From positions 2,530,501-2,590,500 of the forward strand of contig OX442318.1 of assembly GCA_949358305.1 (NCBI GenBank): a stretch of 60,000 nucleotides of DNA, in the 5' to 3' direction. This stretch comes from Strigamia acuminata. Taxonomy: Eukaryota; Arthropoda; Chilopoda; Geophilomorpha; Linotaeniidae. The notes under the pieces were generated by a model, which saw nothing but the letters and a program-made list of their open reading frames with translations, made no database searches and had not been told where the DNA came from. Every line of letters starts with the position of its first letter. The stretch's first letter is position 1. A program made the translations under genes and the position numbers. Below are positions 45,353-55,583 of this stretch, in pieces.

Positions 45353-47005
45353 AAGCAGCATTTTCAAAGTAAGTTTTCTTGAAGCCGTTCTTCAAATAAT
45401 GCATTATTTAAAAGCTGCTTTCCCTACAAGCGTGCTTTTGCTAGAAAGTTTTCATAAAATTAGATTTTCCAAAAGCAGAATTTTAAAATGAGATAAAAAA
45501 TAGGGTTTTACAGAAGTAAATCTGCAGACAAGCAAACTCCCATAAAAATAAAAATATTGTTAAACTGTATTTCTGCTTTAACCACGATTCCTATAACAAG
45601 ATTGTACTGCATCGAGCCAATTAGCCATCAATTCCAAGTCAAATCTGTAACTATTTATCTCAGTGGCACTAAAAGACACTTCTGGAGCCTCCGGTTCCAA
45701 CTTCCAACTCCTGTCTTGTCTCCGTCTTAGCTCCATTGTTCATCCGCTTCATTATCCATCATTTCAATTTCCCTTCCTTCTGTCTGATATTCCGCAGATT
45801 CCAACATCTTTCTCTTAAGAAAAACATTCATTCCAAAACGAAAAAAAAATTAATTATTTACATAAATTCATTAAAAACCTAAAAATAAAAAAATCACAAA
45901 TTCCAATACCAATTTTTCATCTTCAAAAAGCACATTCCTCTAATTAGCATACAAATTAATCCCACCTGTCAATCAATTGTGCATATCACATTTCAATGCA
46001 TAACTACAACAAACTAATTACAGCCCAAATTACAATTAATATCTGCACACATGCCTCCATCCACAATGTTTGTGAGCAATAATTACCAGAGGCAAACAAT
46101 CTTGGCCAATATAACAGTCATTTTTTCCCTCCCAGACCCACATCTGCTGCATTCCCATCATTCTCTACACCATTCACCAACTAGCACCAATAACCCAAGG
46201 CAGCTACAAGAGACAAATGGAAATCCACATCTCCTGGCTAAATCTAACAGGCTAATTCAAATTCCAGTACTAAAGTGTCCTTCCAACTCATTTTTCAATA
46301 TATCCATCATACAAACACTAAGACACCCTCAAACAAAGAACCATCCTCTGCTACCAACAAGAACCACCCTCTGCTACCAACAAGATCAACCCCATTTTTA
46401 AATGAGGCAAACCTAAAACCATCGCAGACTCTTCGTACCGGTCCTGTTTTTATTGTACAAAAATGGCAAAAATCTTTTAAACAAATTCAAACTTTCCTAC
46501 AAATTGTCCATTGGCTGCAGCCAGCCCATAAAACCCTACTTCCCTCCCATTTATTTGATTAATTTTACCTTTTCTCCCCTCTTTTATTATCTGCCCCTTT
46601 TCTTACTTTGCATTCTTCCCAATCAATTTCCTGTCTCCAAGTTTTAGTTTCCGCTCAAATAGCCGATGCGGCGTTCCCATCCCGCTTTAACGTTCCACCG
46701 ATTGTTCTATCAAATTCCTTTTTCTTTATTACTTTTTCATATTTACCTTGCTAACAGCTTTGCCAATCAATATCCTCCAATAATTAACCTGTTGTTTCCA
46801 CTAGCACTTTGTCCAATTGAGTTAAAGAGTAGCCATGTTGAATTGAGAAGCTGCAATTACTAGGCGTTAAAGCTGATGGCCAAGGAAGAAATTTCTTATT
46901 TTATATAAAATATCAAATAACTCAGTGTTAAGGACCATTTGAAAATTATGATATAATGCAGTTTGACTCCGCCCACAATAGGTAAAAAATCTACCAATTA
47001 ACAAT
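45353..47005. other. No gene found; C-rich open stretch
   Basis: 46051-46560 has overlapping plus-strand frames of 95-116 codons in C/A-rich DNA with few G, a composition that suppresses stops. No domain. Confidence 0.35.
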
Positions 47006-47062
47006 GTTATAATGTTATTTTGCAATGGTTTTTCTCATAGAGGGAGACAACCATTATTACAA
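47006..47062 (+). repeat. Dispersed repeat shared with 53736-53780
   Basis: AATGTTATTTTGCAATGGTT then TCATAGAGGGA is nearly identical at 53745-53779. It runs directly into the 38-bp repeat that follows. Confidence 0.6.
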
Positions 47063-47106
47063 TCACATGATCGTATCACCTGACCTCATTTTTCCAAAGG
47101 TCTATT
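47063..47106 (+). repeat. Conserved ~38-bp dispersed repeat, copy 3
   Basis: Same block as 27362 and 37362 (GATCGTATCACCTGACCTCA). Confidence 0.7.
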
Positions 47107-47782
47107 CCCAATTGTGATGACGTCACATTTTAGCGACATCGCTGCATCAAAATGTTAAAATAATGTCGTATGTTGTCACATCTTTGTGACATTGCAGCAT
47201 AGTCCTGAGAATTGATGACGTCACGATTTCTGTTCACACTATTGTTTCTACTTAACCTGAGGTCACTTTTTTCCTAACAATATGGCCGGCACACACAAAG
47301 CACACAATTTAATTAGCCGCTCCTCTTTTAGTTCCATTGATCAATTATCTTTCGGTCTTCGGTTTTGGTATAATGGATATAATCTATTGTTTATTTATTT
47401 ACTGTATACATTTCATTTCATCATCTCCTGAGTGAGGAGATGGAAGTAGTGGCTTTTATGAGTTGGTTTATCCGGTGTGGATTGATTTATTGCCTGGAAT
47501 CCGGTGATATTGTCATAGTTTGATGCATGTTGATATTTGTGATGTGCAATGTGAAGGGAATTATGAGATAGAATTTCAACATTGTCTGGCAAGCTGTCAC
47601 TGCAGCAAATGCTAACAAATACTTCTTAAATGGATCGCGGCCTCTTCTAAGTAGTCTTTTTACTCTGGCCGCAGATGGGAAGGGTCGAAAGGCATTCTGC
47701 ACTAAAAAAAAACATTGCAACTACCCAATGAGCGTCAAATGTCGAAAAGCAATACCACTTCCAAGATATTGTTTGAACTGTT
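47107..47782. other. No gene; two GATGACGTCAC words
   Basis: GATGACGTCAC occurs near 47117 and 47216, bracketing a CGACATCG / TGTGACAT-rich segment that may be a small palindromic element. Nothing else recognised. Confidence 0.35.
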
Positions 47783-48203
47783 GTATTTTGGTCACAATGT
47801 TTAAAAAAATTTGAAAAAATGTTATATTGTTGTTAAAATGTTGAAAAAATGTTATATTGTTGTTAAAATGTTGAAAAAATGTTATATTGTTGTTAAAATG
47901 TTGAAAAAATGTTATATTGTTGTTAAAATGTTGAAAAAATGTTACAATGTTGTTAAAATGTTTATAAAAATATTATATTGTTGTTAAAATGTTGAAAAAA
48001 TGTTATATTGTTGTTAAAATGTTGAAAAAATGTTATATTGTTGTTAAAATGTTGAAAAAATGTTATATTGTTGTTAAAATGTTGAAAAAATGTTATATTG
48101 TTGTTAAAATGTTGAAAAAATGTTATATTGTTGTTAAAATGTTGAAAAAATGTTACATTTTTATTACAATGTTAAAAAAAATGATGTAATTTGGTCACAA
48201 TGT
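47783..48203. repeat. Minisatellite, 30-bp unit
   Basis: About 13 copies of TTGTTAAAATGTTGAAAAAA followed by TGTTATATTG. Both edges carry the variant TTGGTCACAATGT (47788-47800 and 48191-48203). Confidence 0.96.
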
Positions 48204-48585
48204 AGAAAAACTTTCCCTTCATTAATTTCTCCTATCTTTAATTAAAATAATTCAGCAAATTTATTAACCCCTATCCTTTTCTCCACTTCTTCGGCCACCA
48301 TATTTCAAGCCTCTAATCCGTTTACTTCCAACATTCATCAAACATGATAGCTCCTACACCATCATCATCATCTGCTTACTACCAAATTCTCAACCTACAA
48401 ACCATTAATAAACAAATTAATACCAAAAAAAAAAAAATAAAACCAAAATCCCACCCACATTTTCCACATCAAAACACACTTAAATAATTCCCCCCCCCTC
48501 CCCCAAAAAAAAAAAAAAAAAAAAAAAACCAAAATCTCCCATCACCATAGCAACACACACCATATACACCATTTATTAGACTCAC
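48204..48585. other. Low complexity, C/A tracts
   Basis: Ends with a C-rich run followed by a long poly-A run (48489-48530). No gene. Confidence 0.5.
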
Positions 48586-48635
48586 CTTGCATGGAATGAT
48601 TGACAGCCCACAAGAGAACTTTCATCTGTTGCCAT
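48586..48635 (-). CDS. Candidate 5' exon with strong donor
   Basis: The minus strand shows CATTCCATGCAAG|gtgagt, a near-consensus donor, preceded by ATG codons at 48635 (ATGGCAACAG) and 48625 (ATGAAAGTTC) in different frames. The 48625 frame (MKVLLWAVNHSMQ) leaves one G. That is exactly the phase needed to complete the split Gly of the G-alpha P-loop exon 36 kb downstream. However, G-alpha proteins normally run from a LLLLG strand straight into the P-loop, and this would insert about six residues. It is therefore only a candidate for that gene or for any minus-strand gene. Confidence 0.2.
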
Positions 48636-49587
48636 AGCAACACCGAGCAGAGGAGACTCCGGAGGTTTAAACCTCGCTTTTAATAAACAAACAAAACAGC
48701 TCAATAACAAAATCTTTAATTTTACGCCTAAACGTCAACAACGCAGCCAATAAATCAGACTCAGGTGCATTTGGCCTCTGCTGGCACTAGAGCCGGCAAA
48801 TCCCATTTTCCATCTCTCCGAGCGCACGAAAACCTCATTTCTTCGTTATTCGACGTATGAAAAAGACAATAGTCCAGTGGGCCTGTCATTATTAATACGG
48901 TGGGGAATCAGCCATCTTTCTAGTGGAACTTGACATGCGAGTCTAATATCGGCAGCCGAGCGAATGGACATGAACGTGGACATCAATATGAAAAGCAAAA
49001 AAATCCAACGATATTGGCAATGGGCACGAGTGCACGAGACAGACATTGAGTAGGAGACGAATGTGACTTGACATCCAGAGGACACTGGTCAACAGGTCGA
49101 TAAAACTAGGCTGCTAAACTTGTTGCCGTCAAAGCGTGAACACATTTTCTCCAAAGGATTAAATTAAAATTTTCATTTTAAATGTTCGTTTATGGCCGGA
49201 AGAGATTCTGTTTTTATTCTCGCACATTAAAGTTGAATGTGCTAAAGCGCTTTGGCAATTATCGTTAGTAGCCGTCTGGCGGTAGACATTGAATCGAAAA
49301 CACTATTGTGACAATTGTCACGTTTTTTTTTAGGATATACTTGTACAAAATGAAATATCTGTGTAAGATCTTCTGTCTCACACGGTTGTTGAAATTGGAA
49401 CAATGAGATTAACCATGCTGATGTTAAACAAAAACAACAAACAAAATTAATTTTAAGCAAAAGCCTGTCGATCTTGTGATTATCATCAGTCGTGTGCTTT
49501 GTTTAATCACAAACATATATTTTTATAAACAATGAAATAGGAAAAAGCATACATCTCGCATCAAATTAAGTAGTTCCTGAAGTCGTT
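48636..49587. other. No secure gene
   Basis: 48780-49100 is GC-richer with a 79-codon minus frame lacking a domain. The remainder is AT-rich. Confidence 0.35.
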
Positions 49588-49811
49588 CTCGAATAGAAAC
49601 CATTCAGGAATAAAAGCCGTTCTCGAATAGAAGCCGTTCACAAATAGAAGCCGAATAATATATAGCAGCCGAATAGAAACCATTCAGGAATAAAAGTTGA
49701 TGACAAATAAAAGCCGCTGACAAATAGAAGCCGCTGACAAATAGAGGCCGCTGACGAATAGCAGCCATTCAGGAATAGAAGCCGTTCACGAATAGAAGCC
49801 GTTTACGAATA
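49588..49811. repeat. 17-bp GAATAGAAGCCGTTCAC array, left part
   Basis: About 13 copies with variants (GCTGACAAATAGAAGCC, CATTCAGGAATAAAAGC). Split from the right part (50233-50703) by insertion of a variable-arm element. The core GAATAGAAGCCG resembles GAATNGTAGCCG of the MITE family at 22914, 28616, 37421, 51510 and 59742. Confidence 0.93.
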
Positions 49812-50232
49812 TACTCGAGTTGCACTCAAAAAGGCACCTCACAATGTGTACTCCCATTGGTCGAGCCAGTTTACTACTAACTCCAGACTGTATACTACTA
49901 ATTACTAGGAGAAGTAGTTTTGTTTTTTATTTATTGTTGTGACTAATTTAGTTTATGTTATTTTGATTTTATTTAATAAAAAATGTTATTTCCATCATTA
50001 AAATGAAGTTTCACACATTAAAAAATGTCAAACTCATGTTTGTTGTGTTTATTGCTTACATCGTCTGGAAGTTTGAATTTTAGGCCGTTGCCTAGGCAAT
50101 TGATTACAATGTCTGTACATTGTAATGCAATTCTGGTGTTTGGGTCTACTTTTTCAGATCACTACACCAGTAAACTGGCTCGACCAATGGGAGTACCCAT
50201 TGTGAGGTGCCTTTTTGAGTGCAACTCGAGTA
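49812..50232. mobile_element. Variable-arm inverted-repeat element, copy 2 (complete)
   Basis: 421 bp with both ends intact. The outer arms start TACTCGAGTTGCACTC, continue AAAAAGGCACCTCACAATG, then the core CTCCCATTGGTCGAGCCAGT, all mirrored at the right end. TA is duplicated on both sides (49810-49811 and 50233-50234), and the insertion point is inside a GAATAGAAGCC unit of the 17-bp array. The interior carries GGAGAAGTAGTTTTGTT as in copies 1 and 3. No open frame of note. Confidence 0.92.
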
Positions 50233-50703
50233 TAGAAGCCGTTCACAAATAAAACCGGAATAAAAGACATTCACAAATAGAAGCCATTCACAAATAGAAG
50301 CCATTCATAAGTAGAAGCCATTCACAAATAAAAGCCGTTCACGAATAAAAGCCGTTCACAAATAAAAGCCGTTTACGAATAAAAGCCGTTCACAAATAAA
50401 AGCCGTTCATGAATAAAAGCCGTTCACGAATAAAAGTTGTTCACGAATAAAAGTTGTTCACGAATAGTCTTTCAAAAACAGAAGCCGAATAATATATAGC
50501 AGCCAAATAGAAACCATTCAGGAATGAAAGTTGCTGACAAATAAAAGCCGCTGACAAATAGAGGCCGCTGACGAATAGCAGCAATTCACGAATAGAAGTC
50601 GTTCACGAATAGAAGCCCTTTACGGATAGAAGCCGTTCACGAATAGAAGCCGTTCACAAATAGAAGCCGTTCACATATAAAATCCGTTTTCGAATAGAAA
50701 CCA
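50233..50703. repeat. 17-bp GAATAGAAGCCGTTCAC array, right part
   Basis: About 27 copies continuing the 49588 array after the inserted element, ending near CGAATAGAAACCATG. Confidence 0.93.
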
Positions 50704-51509
50704 TGCTTGATTAAAGGCAGTTTCAATTCAGGCTATATTGCTTGAATAAATTCTCTTAAATCTGCAGACCATCAAGAAATTCATTCTTGTAATAGACGCT
50801 GTGGGATTCAATTGACTAAATTTAAGGTACGGTTTAACTTCATCATTAACATCTAGCACTGCGGTAACGGTAGATCAATTCTTGTAAAGTTTTTAATATA
50901 TTCTAAGCCCACACGGCGGTGTTCCCCTATCTTTAAATTCAATTTCATCCTATTTTTGACACCACGCCTCATAAAAATAAACAAAAAGGCCCATTCCTAT
51001 TAATTTGCAGCGACACCACTATGTGCACATCTCAGCGGTGTCACCCTTAGCAATATCCGTCTACCTATACATCTCAGCCTGATGCATTATGTATAATGAA
51101 CCTTCCAAGATGCCCCGCATAATTCGAATACCTTCTCAATTCCCCACCCTCAACATACTCAATTAATTCCCCTCCCCTTTTATTATAATCATTCATCACA
51201 ATTTCCCACGGCTGGCTCATTTCATGCACCGCTTAAAACATCAGCTAATCCTCATACACCATTTTCAAGTCTCTTCCTGCGCTTTAATTATGCGCTCCAG
51301 TCCTTTAATCAAAAAAACAGTAGGCTGACTTCCTGCTTCTACAACTTGCCAGCAAACAAGACAAAAATACACATAGATGAGGAAGCTGCATCCGGAACTA
51401 ACTAACTATAACACAATCTTCATAAATCACTTTTCTGCCACATTTCCGCAATGAAGAATTGCACTTGAATTTTATTATTGTTATTATTTATTCCCGTACG
51501 CTAATACAT
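50704..51509. other. No gene found
   Basis: Plain AT-rich DNA. Nothing recognised. Confidence 0.4.
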
Positions 51510-51553
51510 GACCGTATTTTACCGATTAAGAGTCGCCCTCGAATAGTAGCCGA
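51510..51553 (+). mobile_element. GAATAGTAGCCG MITE family, copy 4 (left end only)
   Basis: ACCGTATTTTACCGATTAAG then GTCGCCCTCGAATAGTAGCC, then truncated abruptly next to a mariner-like repeat. Confidence 0.7.
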
Positions 51554-51555
51554 GA

Positions 51556-51760
51556 TAGAGATAATTTTTTAAAAACAGTTTTAGACTAATTGGATCGTGC
51601 TCTACAACTTTCTAATTCACTTTTTCTCTCTATCTGTCACGGTTCTCCAGTTACAATATGGATGACCTTGAAGATGACCTCTGAGGTCAAGTTGGATGTC
51701 ATAATTTGATTTCCTCTAAAATACTACCCTGGCAATCATTTTGCTGGATCAAAATCTAAA
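51556..51760 (-). mobile_element. Mariner-like repeat, diverged copy
   Basis: TTTTAGACTAATTGG, then TGCTCTACAACTTTCTAATT, then GACCTCTGAGGTCAAGTTGG, homologous to the inverse of 31992-32245. No tip or transposase visible. Confidence 0.5.
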
Positions 51761-52176
51761 ACAGTTTGGGAATTATTAATTGTGAACCAGACTTTTAGAC
51801 CACCCTTGGTGGGCACAAGCCGATGAGTATATAAAATAAACTGCGAAAACTGACTGCAGCTAGACATTTTTAATCTCGATAAGTTTTAATTTTCATCAAT
51901 ACAAGTTACTTAATTTCCTTTTTTAATTTTCTTGTTGTTGCCTGAGTGAGTGTAGATAAACACCGCATGGCATGAGGATTTGCAAAAATAGACAAATTGC
52001 ATAACTGATGCAATTAACTTTTTTACACCTGCAATGTCTCATAATGCCTGGCTAGAATTGGAATACCGATTGCACTTTTTACGAGCAACCGATCCATAAA
52101 AACAGTTTACATCAAAATAAAATAAAAGTAAACTATAAATCAAACCACGGCCATTACTCAATACATTATTTTTGAT
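51761..52176. other. No gene found
   Basis: AT-rich DNA. AGACTTTTAGACCACC near 51791 faintly recalls a Tc1 tip. No coding signal. Confidence 0.35.
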
Positions 52177-52274
52177 GGTGAATAGGCTGCTGGACATGTG
52201 ACGTGTAACATCATAACTACTCATAATTCATAATTCACTATTCATGATGTCACATGTCCAGCAGCCTATTCACC
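52177..52274. repeat. Perfect 26-bp inverted repeat (hairpin)
   Basis: Arms 52177-52202 and 52249-52274 are exact complements (GGTGAATAGGCTGCTGGACA, then TGTGAC), enclosing a 46-bp AT-rich spacer that itself repeats CATAATTCA-type words. Possibly a tiny foldback element or a hairpin RNA source. Confidence 0.85.
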
Positions 52275-52482
52275 AGTAAAGAATTCTGTGTGTTGTAACT
52301 GTTTGTAACAATGTGAGAAAGAAAGTTGCATTTAAATAAAGATAGTATTGACTGTTTAGATAATAACAATACTTTATTTTTTTTAAATTTAAACAATTGT
52401 GGATTACACACTCCTGCGGTCTCCTTGTAAGTCGCTCGATTGCTTCGGTTGCATGTCGCTTCTGCTTACGATAGAATAACGC

Positions 52483-52804
52483 ACAATAGGTGCATTCAAT
52501 TCATGAAAAGTGACTTTTCCTTTCCTTCCTATTAAAAAAGTAACTTTTGAATGAACACACCCGTTTGACAAAAGGAAAGGCGGAACATGCACCTTAGCTG
52601 TTTTCATTGTTATGGCGGCCGATCTAACTCGTCTTGCATGTCATGTGCACATGCGCATACATGAAAGTAATAAAGAAAGTCGAGATCTACTTTCTTTAAA
52701 GTTACTTTCCAAGGCTGATTTTCTTTAATTATGACGTAAAAAGCATCACTTCCGCCCTCTAAAAGAAAGTCACTTTCCTTCAACAATTGAACGGACCTAT
52801 TGTA
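52483..52804. mobile_element. MITE with ACAATAGGTNCNTTCAATT ends
   Basis: About 320 bp. Inverted ends at 52483-52501 and 52786-52804, each followed inward by AAAGTGACTTTC-type sequence. No coding capacity; superfamily unassigned. Confidence 0.65.
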
Positions 52805-52983
52805 ATGTCTTTTATAAATCTTACAGTAGTTGTCAGGCACTCCAGAAGAAGTCACCTAGAACAAAAATACCCGTCATTCTGGTTAAGTTCTGGTGGACTG
52901 CCATCACTCTACACTCTCGTTAAGTGCAATAAGAAAGTGTGCTAGAAAGGAGACCACAATCTCTGCACTACAGTTCGCATCCC

Positions 52984-53285
52984 AGTATCTTGATGCTAAA
53001 TTCAAACTGCACATCACATTCTGCGCACGCATTTAACATGGCGGTTGTCAAGCTCGTTGCACACATCTACATAAATAAAAATGTAGTGTTCGTTTGTTAC
53101 TAATCTCAAATCTCCGAAAGTTCTTCACCGATTGCTTTGAAATTTTGGTACTACGCTGTAAATTAAATTTAATCTTGAGGTTATTGTTGTTTGTTTACGT
53201 TATTTTAGCATTAATAGGCCTAATATTAAGCTTGATACTGCTAAATAACAACTGAAATTAGAAAATCGTCTGCATCAAGATACCG
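52984..53285. mobile_element. Palindromic MITE, copy 2
   Basis: About 300 bp. The left end AGTATCTTGATGCTAAATTC pairs with the right end GCATCAAGATACCG. The interior from TTTTGGTACTACGCTGTAAA to CTGAAATTAGAAAATCGTC matches 598-717. Confidence 0.7.
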
Positions 53286-53735
53286 AGCGCAAAGTGTAGA
53301 AACATTCCGTCGAAAGTAGTTTTATTGAATTTGTTATAGAAGGACAAGAACAAGCAAAATGGTTGCCAGTCCTTTCCTAAGCCACAACCATACGAAAGGC
53401 TTTGCTTTGTTGCAGAAAACTTCTTTGCATGACAAATGGCCCAAAAACCACAACACTCCGATCGTTGAGAATCCGTATGTCCTACTGAGCCACTCCGGTC
53501 TGCGTTGGACTAGAGTTGGTGGTTTTACTCTTGTCACACATTGTGAAAAGAAGCATTTGTAACTACCGCGAAATGCAGCCGAGTTAAGCACAAACCCGCT
53601 TAGCTTTCTAGTTTCAATTATACGAAACAGAACAAAGGCGTTAAAAGCTCGTTACTATTTGACGACTTCGGCCACCCATCGGTCTTTACGCTAAGCATTT
53701 ATCTCAAAGTGCACAATAAGAAAACTACAAATTAA
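53286..53735. other. No secure gene
   Basis: 53334-53591 is open on both strands (67 and 85 codons) and somewhat GC-richer, without domain or splice support. Confidence 0.35.
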
Positions 53736-53780
53736 CAATGTTGTAATGTTATTTTGCAATGCTTTTTCGCATAGAGGGAC
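53736..53780 (+). repeat. Dispersed repeat shared with 47006
   Basis: AATGTTATTTTGCAATGCTT then CGCATAGAGGGA. The two copies differ at a few bases only. Confidence 0.6.
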
Positions 53781-53846
53781 CCGCAACCGTTATAGTTTCC
53801 AACAACTCCAAGTATGATGGGAAGTCGATTGAAATAGCTTCAGAAG

Positions 53847-53884
53847 TGACGTCATTCCCATGTTATTCAATGGGAATGACGTCA
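53847..53884. promoter_or_regulatory. Paired CRE palindrome
   Basis: Arms TGACGTCATTCCCAT (53847-53861) and ATGGGAATGACGTCA (53870-53884) are exact complements, so each end carries a full TGACGTCA, the CREB/ATF site. Related words (ACGACGTCATTTC, ATGATGTCATTTC, AATGACATCATC) follow at 54020-54215. No adjacent promoter is recognised. Confidence 0.45.
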
Positions 53885-53922
53885 CAAGTATCAACACGAA
53901 ACGACAGAAACGAGTCGTTTTA

Positions 53923-54273
53923 TGCTGGGCGCACACATACTGCGATTTCACAAGCGATTTCGCCCTGTGAATCGCGCGCAATGCTACACACGTGTAGCTA
54001 TTTCAGCTTTGCTATTTCAATGTTATGATGTCATTCCTGTTCCGAAAAATGGCTACTACTGAATTGGAAATGATGTCATTTCACACTTGTTGAAACGACG
54101 TCATTTCACATTCACACAACTCACGGATTGGCTGCGACATGAATCGCGGGCGAAATAGTACTTGTCCCAAGTACTATTTTCAAAAGTCCATTTCTAACCG
54201 ACGCGAAGGAAATGACATCATCTGCGCATGCGCAATGGCAACGTGATTGTGCCGGGTATGTGTGCGCCCAGCA
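53923..54273. mobile_element. PIF/Harbinger-like MITE
   Basis: 351 bp with 18-bp inverted ends TGCTGGGCGCACACATAC, flanked by TTA on both sides (53920-53922 and 54274-54276). A three-base TWA duplication is characteristic of PIF/Harbinger elements. The interior is GC-richer (GCGATTTCGCCCTGTGAATC). No transposase. Confidence 0.75.
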
Positions 54274-54289
54274 TTAGACTTTTTGAATG

Positions 54290-54500
54290 CAGCTACTGAT
54301 TTTATTATTCAAAACAGGAAATATGTAAATCTAATTCCCCTCCCTCAATACTAACAATAAACTTGTCCCATTTACAATGTGGGTCACCGAAGTGACCCTC
54401 TGGTGACCAAACATGGCGCCACCTCCAATTCCCCCCAATTTGCGCGTCCCTTTTAAACGCCAGTTTCAACAACCATCTTTCCAAACGTCTATTCAGCACA
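54290..54500 (-). repeat. Dispersed repeat with GGGTCAC palindrome, copy 2
   Basis: Matches 11262-11460: GGGTCACCGAAGTGACCCTC, then GGTGACCAAACATGGCG, then TCCCTTTTAAACGCCAGTTT. The minus-strand reading contains LLKLAFKRD as in copy 1. Confidence 0.55.
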
Positions 54501-55361
54501 AACGACTAACTTATCGCCCATTTTATTAAAACTTAATCTGCTTATAACAATTATTGAATTGAATAAACACTTCATAACAAAGACAGACATTTTCCCATTA
54601 TTGGAGTTTGGCGCATGACAGCACGCACACTTGGCGCACGGATTAAGCCGAAAGCCAATAATTTATGATTGGCGACTTAATCCAGATTCCTGGAGAAGTC
54701 AAATGTAATAAATGGATCTGGCAAAGCACGCCAGCTGCAAATGGAGAGCCCTCTGGTGGCGAATAAACTACTTAACTAACAAAAGCGACACGCTTCCGCA
54801 TTCAACTACAGCCCATTACAATGAATGAGTTGCCAGGCATATCAACAACTCAGGTCAAAGCAACAATCACTTTTAATTCTGCAGCCGGCATTAAAATCCA
54901 CTGGAGAAATCTAGGCTTTATCTGCTAATGGCAGAGTGCAGCCAATTTCATTAAAAACAATATCTTCAAGATGAACAATATTGCAGGCAACGAGCCGAAA
55001 GAAAGCGAAAGAACAAACTTGAGCAACATATTAAAAGAGAAATCAATTTTTCTTCAAAATTCCTTTCAACAATGCGCAATAACATCAAATTACATTCCCA
55101 TATTGCTTTTTTCCACTCTTGTTTACTCGTGTATTCAATCAAAGATGTAATGGGAGTTTGTTGCGCGGATAAATACGAGTTTGAATGACTATATATAAAT
55201 CCGATTGTTGGATTGCGCAACAAACACTGCGCTTTCCGATTGTTTAATATTTTCGTCGTGCATGTCCTCTGTCAAGTTTTGTTTGCTTTGTTGATATTGT
55301 TTCCTTTCTTTTCATTATTTGACTATTGTTTATCCTTTTTATCCTTGGTCCCAGTTCAACG
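54501..55361. other. No gene found; CTCF-like core
   Basis: GCCCTCTGGTGGC at 54748-54760 equals the inverse of the CTCF core. The minus-strand 85-codon frame at 54966-55223 is without domain. Confidence 0.35.
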
Positions 55362-55583
55362 ATGTTTCTGAAGCTTGATGTAGCATTTCTGGGGCTTAAT
55401 AGAACAGTTCTGAGGTTAGATAGCATTTCTGGAGCTTGATGTAGCATTTCTGGAGCTTGATGTAGCATTTCTGGAGCTTGATATAGCATTTTTTTGGCTT
55501 GATGTAGCAGTTCTGTGGCTTGATATAGCACTTCTGTGGCTAAATATAGCAGTTTAGGGGCTAGATGTAGCAATTCTAGGCGA
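55362..55583. repeat. 21-bp GATGTAGCATTTCTGGGGCT array, left part
   Basis: About nine imperfect copies, interrupted at 55584 by two MITEs. The array resumes at 56758. Confidence 0.9.

Noticed and set aside
43357-45404. Long repetitive open frames (VKAGFV, TKPAFT, TKTAFT repeats) on both strands
   Set aside because: They are created by the 18-bp minisatellite period, are open on both strands and have no start context, domain or splice support.
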